A stretch of DNA of 39,317 nucleotides. Origin: a virus. The notes beneath the pieces are model-generated. The model made no database searches and was not told where the DNA came from. It worked only from the letters and a program-made list of their open reading frames with translations. The stretch lies in IMG/VR virus record IMGVR_UViG_3300050010_000571, positions 1-39,317 of that record; one strand, written 5' to 3'. Numbering within the stretch: position 1 is the first letter of the stretch; each line of letters opens with the position of its first letter. Both the position numbers and the translations under genes were made by a program. Shown in pieces: positions 34,981 through 39,317 of the stretch.

Positions 34981-35040
34981 TAAATTTTTTTCCAATTTTT
35001 TGTCTTATAATTTGGAGTTAAAGCATGACAATTTGGACAT
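34981..35040 (-). pseudogene. HNH endonuclease C-terminal fragment
   Basis: Reads CPNCHALTPNYKTKNWKKI then stop; CPNCHxLTxxYKxxN is the usual C-terminus of phage HNH homing enzymes. It begins at the 3' end of tRNA-His, where the rest of the gene is missing. Confidence 0.6.
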
Positions 35041-35114
35041 GGTCAGGTAGTTGGTATTCGCAACCAAACAAATTCTTTCACAAAGAATGATGCTACTATT
35101 ACATCACGTACCTG
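35041..35114 (-). tRNA. tRNA-His(GTG)
   Basis: Acceptor CAGGTAC/CTACCTG (inner pair mismatched), discriminator A, encoded CCA. D-arm GATG-TAATAGTAG-CATC, anticodon arm ATTCT-TTGTGAA-AGAAT, T-arm TTGGT-TGCGAAT-ACCAA. The usual His C73 is not seen. Confidence 0.82.
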
Positions 35115-35142
35115 ATAAAAAGTACAACAGTTAAGTTGTACT
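35115..35142 (-). terminator. Rho-independent terminator
   Basis: Perfect 8-bp stem AGTACAAC/GTTGTACT with a 6-nt loop, followed on the minus strand by five T. It ends the transcript of the 52-aa gene and isolates tRNA-His. Confidence 0.85.
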
Positions 35143-35169
35143 GGGGCAACTTTGCCTCCACCACTTGCT

Positions 35170-35328
35170 TTAAGAAGCAAGAAATTCTCGAACACGATCA
35201 ATTTCAGTCGTATCGCCTTTACCATAAGCAATCAAAGCTCGCATAGTAGATTCTCTACCTTGCCAACTCATTGGTTTCTCAGGTGGGAAAATCGAATCCC
35301 ATATTTCACTAAAACGTTCGTATTTCAT
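35170..35328 (-). CDS. Small protein behind tRNA-Arg(GCG), 52 aa
   Basis: ATG 35328 lies 2 nt after the CCA of tRNA-Arg (CCA-AT-ATG). The sequence MKYERFSEIWDSIFPPEKPM and ALIAYGKGDTTEIDRVREF is protein-like and ends shortly before a terminator. Function unknown. Confidence 0.6.
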   Translation of the reverse strand: MKYERFSEIWDSIFPPEKPMSWQGRESTMRALIAYGKGDTTEIDRVREFLAS

Positions 35329-35330
35329 AT

Positions 35331-35414
35331 TGGTGATCGTGAAAGGAGTTGCACCTTCATTTTCAGAATCTATTTACGGATATTTGCTTCGCAAGCAAAC
35401 TCGACTACACGACC
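35331..35414 (-). tRNA. tRNA-Arg(GCG), D-arm reduced
   Basis: Acceptor GGTCGTG/CACGATC, discriminator A, encoded CCA. Anticodon arm TTTGC-TTGCGAA-GCAAA starts only 8 nt after the acceptor, leaving no D-stem; about 22 nt separate it from T-arm GAAGG-TGCAACT-CCTTT. Start codon of the next gene follows CCA by 2 nt. Confidence 0.7.
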
Positions 35415-35416
35415 AT

Positions 35417-35492
35417 TGGCGGAATAGATGGGACTTGAACCCACTAATGTCTGCGCGACAGGCAGATGATTCGACTCTTTATCTTCTATTCC
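35417..35492 (-). tRNA. tRNA-Asp(GTC), copy 2, canonical T-loop
   Basis: Acceptor GGAATAG/CTATTCC, discriminator G, encoded CCA. Anticodon arm TCTGC-CTGTCGC-GCAGA. T-arm GTGGG-TTCAAGT-CCCAT: one of very few with the normal TTC. Confidence 0.9.
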
Positions 35493-35545
35493 AATGCTAC
35501 TTAAAATGTTTTTCACCAAATAAAATCTTCAAACCAATTTATAAA

Positions 35546-35620
35546 TGGTGGGCAACCTCGGAATCTCACCGAGAACTAAAGTTCCGAAGACTATTGTGAT
35601 TATAATTTCACCAGTCGCCC
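35546..35620 (-). tRNA. tRNA-Arg(TCG)
   Basis: Acceptor GGGCGAC/GTTGCCC, discriminator A, encoded CCA. D-arm GTGA-AATTATAA-TCAC, anticodon loop CTTCGGA with one stem mismatch, T-arm CTCGG-TGAGATT-CCGAG. Confidence 0.82.
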
Positions 35621-35704
35621 AAAAAAGCCAGAATCTGACTTGTAATATTGGCTCCCGTTCCTCCAAACTTACAAAAATTTACATTCATAGTTTTAATACG
35701 TAAG

Positions 35705-36010
35705 TAAATTTCCCGTTGGATTCCTTTTTCAACGACGGGCTAAAATCGTTCGTTACCGAACAATCTGAACTCCCATCTCCCATCTCCCAAGGCGTAATTT
35801 CCCGTCGAACTGACGGTAGAAAGTTTCAAAAGATTTTTAGAGGCGTTCAAGTCTCTGTCAATCTCACTCTTGCAAATCTCACACTTGAAAACTCTATCTT
35901 TCAAGGTAAGACTATCGTTTTTCCATCCGCAACACGAACAAGTCTTGCTGGAAGGATAGAAAGTATCAGCAATTATGATTTCACGACCATACCCCATAGC
36001 AGAATTAACC
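35705..36010 (-). pseudogene. tnpB C-terminal fragment of a fourth family
   Basis: Encodes IIIADTFYPSSKTCSCCGWK, then KCEICKSEIDRDLNASKNLL: four-Cys zinc ribbon and RuvC-III. The 5' part stops within NSAMGYGRE. A right-end-like hairpin (CCCGT/CGGG) lies at 35710-35745. Non-functional as a protein. Confidence 0.72.
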
Positions 36011-36072
36011 TATCTGCAAAAGGCGCGGGAGGCAACCATCAAGAATTAACTGGCACTAACTATCTCACAAAC

Positions 36073-36148
36073 TGGTGGACCAGCAGGGTAACGCTCCCTG
36101 TCCTACGCATTGCAAATGCGTCGTGCTAACTTTTATCACTACAAGCCC
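36073..36148 (-). tRNA. tRNA-Ala(TGC)
   Basis: Acceptor GGGCTTG/CTGGTCC (one mismatch, two wobbles), discriminator A, encoded CCA. Anticodon arm ACGCA-TTTGCAA-TGCGT, T-arm CAGGG-AGCGTTA-CCCTG. Confidence 0.82.
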
Positions 36149-36201
36149 AGATTCGCGGAACAAATGACTCAAGTATTTTTCACACAAGAAGTAACTCGAA
36201 T

Positions 36202-36645
36202 CTACACCAGCGAAATTGTTTTCGGCCAAGGAATCACACCTTTGCCGTCACTAATTACATTTGTAACCAGACTGCTTGGCGATTGGCTATCACCTTTGCC
36301 AATACGGAAGCTATCATCCTCAAAATGTTGAGTAGATACTTCAAAAATCTCTCCTTCAATCAGACATGTTAGTTGATGAGGTTGCCCTTGCGGAATGTGA
36401 ATTACGTCGCCTGATTGAAGCTTTCTGCCTTGCTTTTCAGCGTTTGTCGTATCGAAATAATCCAAATAAAATAAACCTTTTGAAACGAACCAAGTTTCCT
36501 CTTTCTTCACATGAAAGTGAAAACTAAACTTGGCGTGTTGATTGAACTGTAGGATTTTTCCACAGTACAAAGTACCGTTACGAATCCACAACTCGCGACC
36601 CCAAGCCTTTTCGTGAATCTCTGGTTTGTAAAACTCAATGCCCAT
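36202..36645 (-). CDS. Cupin protein, sugar-phosphate-isomerase type, 147 aa
   Basis: HEKAWGRELWI, HFHVKKEETWFV (metal HxH...E), GDVIHIPQGQPHQL and EVSTQHFEDDS-RIGKGD give the cupin order seen in mannose-6-phosphate isomerase/GDP-mannose pyrophosphorylase-type cupins. Start ATG 36645 is 3 nt after the CCA of tRNA-Ser(TGA) (CCA-ATT-ATG); the frame extends into the tRNA. The last 30 residues after KGDSQ look like an added tail. It may shape surface sugars or nucleotide-sugar supply. Confidence 0.8.
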   Translation of the reverse strand: MGIEFYKPEIHEKAWGRELWIRNGTLYCGKILQFNQHAKFSFHFHVKKEETWFVSKGLFYLDYFDTTNAEKQGRKLQSGDVIHIPQGQPHQLTCLIEGEIFEVSTQHFEDDSFRIGKGDSQSPSSLVTNVISDGKGVIPWPKTISLV

Positions 36646-36648
36646 AAT

Positions 36649-36739
36649 TGGCGGTAAGCTAAGGTCACGCTCCCTATGCGGGTTTAAGCCGCACCACCCG
36701 ATTTCAAGTCGGAGACGAGTCTTACTCGTTAAACTTACC
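36649..36739 (-). tRNA. tRNA-Ser(TGA)
   Basis: Acceptor GGTAAGT/GCTTACC, discriminator G, encoded CCA. Anticodon arm TCCGA-CTTGAAA-TCGGG, variable arm TGCGG/CCGCA, T-arm TAGGG-AGCGTGA-CCTTA. The cupin ATG follows 3 nt after CCA. Confidence 0.88.
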
Positions 36740-36870
36740 ATTTGTTTTCAATTTCCCGTTGAAATAGCGGTTCATGTTGAACCCAAGTCGAAACTTGAAA
36801 GTCATCAAACGATTATTTGATTCAGAATGTTACGCCTGTTAGACTCAAGCTACATACAATGTGAGATTTA

Positions 36871-36924
36871 CGGAAGACTGAGGTATTGCACCACATCACC
36901 TATTTAGGGGAAATTTAATCTTCC
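36871..36924 (-). tRNA. Short tRNA-like, one arm missing
   Basis: Acceptor GGAAGAT/GTCTTCC and T-arm TGTGG-TGCAATA-CCTCA are clear; only 22 nt lie between them, with at most a weak CC/GG-closed anticodon-like loop (CCTAAAT). No CCA. Confidence 0.45.
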
Positions 36925-36932
36925 ATTTACGG

Positions 36933-37003
36933 GATTACTGTCTTACTAATCCAAGAATCTACGGATTTTACCATGTGGCTAAACGATACCCGCGACGTTT
37001 ATT
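36933..37003 (-). tRNA. tRNA-like, possibly Glu(TTC), T-arm decayed
   Basis: A D-arm with normal AGCC...TGGTA and an AATCC/GGATT stem with an enlarged loop containing TTC are visible. Acceptor pairs in five positions; the T-arm is not recognisable. Confidence 0.35.
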
Positions 37004-37010
37004 TAAAAAA

Positions 37011-37096
37011 TGGTGGTCGCAGAAGGAATTGCACCCACGAAGCCGTTAGGCGGCGCATTTACAGTGCGCTGTATTTGCTACTATACGAATACGACC
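37011..37096 (-). tRNA. tRNA-Tyr(GTA)
   Basis: Acceptor GGTCGTA/TGCGACC, discriminator A, encoded CCA. Anticodon arm GCGCA-CTGTAAA-TGCGC, class II variable arm (GCCG/CGGC) as in bacterial Tyr. T-arm GTGGG-TGCAATT-CCTTC. Confidence 0.9.
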
Positions 37097-37285
37097 ATTA
37101 AAATTATCCCAGAGACCGAAATGTTTTATGGGAAAATTAAACGAGTTTTTAGGCAGGTTTGCTCGTTGCCCTACTACTGATACGCTTCTATTCTCAAGAA
37201 GAACCTCTAGTTGAGAACAAACTAGAACTGCTTTTCGTTCAGCGAAATTGCAGGGCGGGTATACTCGTCATCCGCCCGTAAAGGC
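37097..37285 (-). other. Structured gap with several hairpins
   Basis: No intact gene of useful length. Hairpins ACGAG/CTCGT, CTAGTT/AACTAG and GGGCGG/CCGCCC follow one another. One frame entering from the next tRNA-like piece reads MRKPLRADDEYTRPAISLNE then stops. A structured RNA or decayed tRNAs are possible. Confidence 0.35.
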
Positions 37286-37345
37286 TTTCTCATAAGGACT
37301 CGAACCTTAATCTCTTTTAACAATGCTCAATTAGACCATGAGAAA
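37286..37345 (-). tRNA. Short tRNA-like with canonical T-arm
   Basis: Acceptor TTTCTCA/TGAGAAA and T-arm TAAGG-TTCGAGT-CCTTA are clear, but only 26 nt lie between them, so one arm is missing. GTT in the remaining loop could be an Asn anticodon. Confidence 0.45.
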
Positions 37346-37612
37346 ATTTTAGGGGAACAAACGACCCAAGTGTTTTTTCTCGAATAGAGAAGTAACTCAA
37401 ATCTACACCGCCTAATGTTTTCAGCTAAGGAATCGCACCTTTGTATTATACCCGCTATACATTGCGGACTGAGACTCACGTAACTATTAAAGGTGACTAA
37501 TTCCTTCTACGCCGATACAAATGCAAAGTCTTCTAAGCATACTAGACTCGTCAAGTCTTCACCTTTGCCGTCACTAATTACATTTGTAACCAGACTGTTT
37601 GGCGATTGTCGT
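37346..37612 (-). repeat. Diverged partial duplicate of the cupin gene's 3' end
   Basis: 37352-37432 matches 36157-36240 (region after the cupin stop plus its last codons) with substitutions, and 37559-37610 matches 36235-36288 almost exactly. About 125 bp of unrelated sequence (37433-37558) separates the two parts. It suggests duplication with insertion. Confidence 0.65.
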
Positions 37613-37639
37613 ATTGTCTTGCAGCTAACGCTACTGAAA

Positions 37640-37715
37640 TGGCAGGACGGAAGGGGGTCGCACCCTTATCTCTCGTTTTGGAGACGACTATGTTAACTAT
37701 TACACCACTCATCCT
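37640..37715 (-). tRNA. tRNA-Trp(CCA)
   Basis: Acceptor AGGATGA/CCGTCCT (one mismatch), discriminator G, encoded CCA, as in bacterial Trp. Anticodon loop CTCCAAA, T-arm AAGGG-TGCGACC-CCCTT. Confidence 0.82.
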
Positions 37716-37817
37716 ATTTACTTTTCCCAAAACAGTAAAACGAATGTAATAGCTATTAATTCGTATAGAAAAGTTTTTAACTGATTATTTTGAATCAACA
37801 ATTAAACCAATTTTAAT

Positions 37818-37895
37818 TGGTAGCTGACGGCGGGCCTTTATCCACTTATACGCATTTTCAGTATCCGCGTTATGAGCGCGGCAAGACTATTTTTC
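37818..37895 (-). tRNA. tRNA-Met(CAT)-like, degenerate
   Basis: A perfect anticodon arm CCGCG-CTCATAA-CGCGG and a 3' GTCAGCT-A-CCA are present. No matching 5' acceptor and no normal T-arm are visible, so the gene may be damaged. Confidence 0.4.
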
Positions 37896-37909
37896 TTCAC
37901 GCAGCATCG

Positions 37910-37998
37910 CTCCGAAGGCTGGACCTGCCCCAGCATACCGTTTTCACGGAATACACGAAATTAACAGTTTCGCCGCTTACTAATTAGCGTACCTCGGA
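37910..37998 (-). tRNA. tRNA-Asn(GTT), copy 2, long variable arm
   Basis: Acceptor TCCGAGG/CTTCGGA, discriminator G, no CCA. D-arm CGCT-AATTAGTA-AGCG, anticodon arm CGAAA-CTGTTAA-TTTCG, an unusual 21-nt variable arm with CCG/CGG, and T-arm GCTGG-GGCAGGT-CCAGC. The tnpB element begins at its first base. Confidence 0.8.
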
Positions 37999-39187
37999 GT
38001 CAACAACACCTACCCTAAAGGGATAGGTGCTTGAACGGCCCCGAGGAGCGGGGACTTATATTCATTTGGCGTATTGACTGACGCCTGCCCATAAGTCAGA
38101 TTTGATGTCTGTGATACGGGATGTTTGGACATTTTACCAATGTTAATGGCAGCGTTAATGTCCGAGTCGTATATCATTCCATTCTTAGAGTAAAATCTAC
38201 AACCTCTTCGTTCACCTTCAACTTTACCCGTTACCGAGTCCCGTTGTGATGTGTAAGAAGGGCAAACAAGCAGAACCGTCTTACCTTGGTTCTGTGCCTT
38301 ATAGGTTATTACTCTACGAAGTTCAAACATTGGAACTTGTGATATACTTCTTTTGTTTTGGTATTTGTTCTTTTTTCTTTTTATGCTCTTGAGGTTTTCA
38401 AGACAAATTGTATCGGCATCCGTTTGTAGAACGGCATTGGAAATCAAATGGGTTTGGTTCTTATTCTTATTTCGTTCTTTTCTTCGTAACGAATAACGGA
38501 GTTTCCTACGAGCACTTTTTGTTCCTTTGGACTTGAGTTCGTCTTTGAGATGTCTCAGTTTTCGTTTCTCACCATTGAACTTTTTATCAATAATAAGTCG
38601 TCCATCCGAACAAGCAGCACTTCTACGAATTCCAATATCCACACCTAATGCCAATCGTTGCTTAACTTGTGGTTGTTTATTCTCAAATGGGAACGAAATG
38701 TAAATCTTGCCCCCATCTTCGTAAATGAGTGGGTCTTGATATGGATACTTTTCCATCAATTCTTTGAGTCGGGGATATACAACGAATTTGTAAGTCTGTC
38801 GTCCATTGGAACCAGTAATACGAATAGAGGACTTATCAGGAATGGAATAGAGTCGTTTATCCAATCTCATTGAGAGGTTCTTCTTCTCAATTGGTTTCTT
38901 CAATTTATGTTTGTTGGATTTGACAGAACGGTAACTAGCCAAACATTCCTGCTCTGCTTTAATAACAACCTGTGATGGAATTTCTGGATACTGCTTTCTA
39001 ACATTTCTATAGACCTTGGAGTGTAGAACTACGAGAGAGTTCTTTGTCTCTGGGAATTGTTCTTTGGACGCATGATTAAACGCAATACGATGGAGTTCAA
39101 GCAAGCGTTTAAGTTCGCTTGTATCTCCTATTAACATTGTGTTATACGTTATCATTCTAATCTATTATACACATAAATAGTCATTCA
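37999..39187 (-). mobile_element. IS605-type element carrying tnpB only
   Basis: Right end (37999-38025): GTTGAC preceded by hairpin GCACCTATCCC/GGGTAGGTG. Left end at 39187 next to TTCAT (39188-39192) in a DNA-ligase frame. It contains tnpB but no tnpA. Its last 143 bp recur exactly at 23307 and 31845. Confidence 0.85.
38010..39155 (-). CDS. tnpB: TnpB RNA-guided nuclease, 381 aa
   Basis: OrfB/TnpB of IS200/IS605 elements, the ancestor-type of Cas12: cuts DNA next to a TAM using an omega-RNA made from the tnpB 3' end and the element's right end. RuvC-I LALGVDIGIRRS (Asp about 171), RuvC-II ICLENLKSI (Glu), RuvC-III IYDSDINAAINI (Asp) are all present; the basic helix TKSARRKLRYSLRRKE lies before RuvC-II. 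The usual four-Cys zinc ribbon is lost: the region reads CPSYTSQRDS ... RRGCRFYSKN. TATAAT lies 8 nt before ATG 39155. Probably active on TTCAT-flanked targets. Confidence 0.88.
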   Translation of the reverse strand: MITYNTMLIGDTSELKRLLELHRIAFNHASKEQFPETKNSLVVLHSKVYRNVRKQYPEIPSQVVIKAEQECLASYRSVKSNKHKLKKPIEKKNLSMRLDKRLYSIPDKSSIRITGSNGRQTYKFVVYPRLKELMEKYPYQDPLIYEDGGKIYISFPFENKQPQVKQRLALGVDIGIRRSAACSDGRLIIDKKFNGEKRKLRHLKDELKSKGTKSARRKLRYSLRRKERNKNKNQTHLISNAVLQTDADTICLENLKSIKRKKNKYQNKRSISQVPMFELRRVITYKAQNQGKTVLLVCPSYTSQRDSVTGKVEGERRGCRFYSKNGMIYDSDINAAINIGKMSKHPVSQTSNLTYGQASVNTPNEYKSPLLGAVQAPIPLG

Positions 39188-39317
39188 ATGAACAGTCTTA
39201 CGAAGTAGCTTCATTATTTCGTTAAGTTTCTCTCGCAGAGGATAATTATAGCCCTCCCCGTCAAGTATAGCATCAGGATACTTTAAGAAGAATGGTTTTA
39301 GAGCTTCTTCGATATGT
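39185..39317 (-). pseudogene. ATP-dependent DNA ligase fragment, interrupted by the tnpB element
   Basis: From the right edge the minus strand reads ALKPFFLKYPDAILDGEGYN then YPLREKLNEIMKLLRKT and stops two codons later. LDGExYN with LNEIxxLxRKT is the motif IIIa/adjacent region of small phage ATP ligases (LDGELYN...). The TGA is formed by the element's first bases after TTCAT. The downstream half of the ligase is not in the window. Confidence 0.7.

Noticed and set aside
37420-37500. A tRNA-Tyr-like fold with T-arm AAGG-TGCGATT-CCTT
   Set aside because: The T-arm part is a copy of cupin coding sequence (duplicate of 36235-36245), and the acceptor does not pair in a consistent register.
1-39317. 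Virion structural, portal or terminase genes
   Set aside because: Apart from the LamG-like fragment at the left edge none is recognisable, so phage origin rests on gene content and layout rather than on hallmark genes.

Overview
The window looks like part of a large, AT-rich tailed-phage genome infecting a Gram-negative bacterium. Evidence: nearly all genes lie on the minus strand in tight, often ATGA-overlapping runs; there is a phage-type nucleotide set (dUTPase, thymidylate synthase, dCMP deaminase, MazG-like); a DNA-ligase fragment; many homing-endonuclease and TnpB pieces; and a dense tRNA array. A beta-barrel outer-membrane protein and a protein with a PEP-CTERM/VPxS-type sorting tail suggest a host with an outer membrane and an exosortase. 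Verrucomicrobiota or Planctomycetota are possible, but this is inference.

Layout. 1-5600: end of a LamG-like structural gene, small hypotheticals, dut, thyA, an outer-membrane protein. 5600-9500: methyltransferase-like protein, dCMP deaminase, ATP-grasp, nucleotidyltransferase, PEP-CTERM-like protein. 9600-14700: membrane lipoprotein on the plus strand, SLOG protein, an HNH protein split by an intein, two further HNH endonucleases, a frameshifted HAD gene. 14700-21320: RlmN-like radical SAM enzyme and a compact NAD cassette: NAMPT, Imm5-like protein, deoxyribosyltransferase-like protein, two Nudix proteins, NMN adenylyltransferase and CinA-like protein. cREC and MazG proteins follow. 21650-38000: about 35 recognisable tRNA genes plus about 10 degenerate tRNA-like pieces, together touching all 20 amino acids (Met only by a degenerate gene). 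Between them lie small genes (PTH2, glycosyltransferase, GIY-YIG, 2H phosphoesterase, holin-like, metallopeptidase, cupin) and remnants of HNH genes and TnpB elements. 38000-39317: a complete IS605-type tnpB element that cuts a DNA-ligase gene.

Four signals stand out. (1) Most tRNAs carry G55 in the T-loop (xGC instead of TTC) and usually lack G19 in the D-loop, implying a rewired tRNA elbow. (2) In six places a start codon lies 2-3 nt after the encoded CCA of a tRNA, and elsewhere sigma70-like promoters with an exact 17-nt spacer end 5-7 nt before ATG; both imply leaderless mRNAs. (3) Identical 143-bp and 344-bp mini-elements derived from tnpB 3' ends sit after TTCAT; they correspond to the expected guide-RNA region of TnpB. 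(4) NAMPT plus NMNAT, scattered RNA-repair-type domains (HAD, cREC, 2H) and the tRNA set together suggest counter-defence against NAD depletion and RNA/tRNA cleavage.

All assignments were made by eye from the sequence; no database search or folding program was run.
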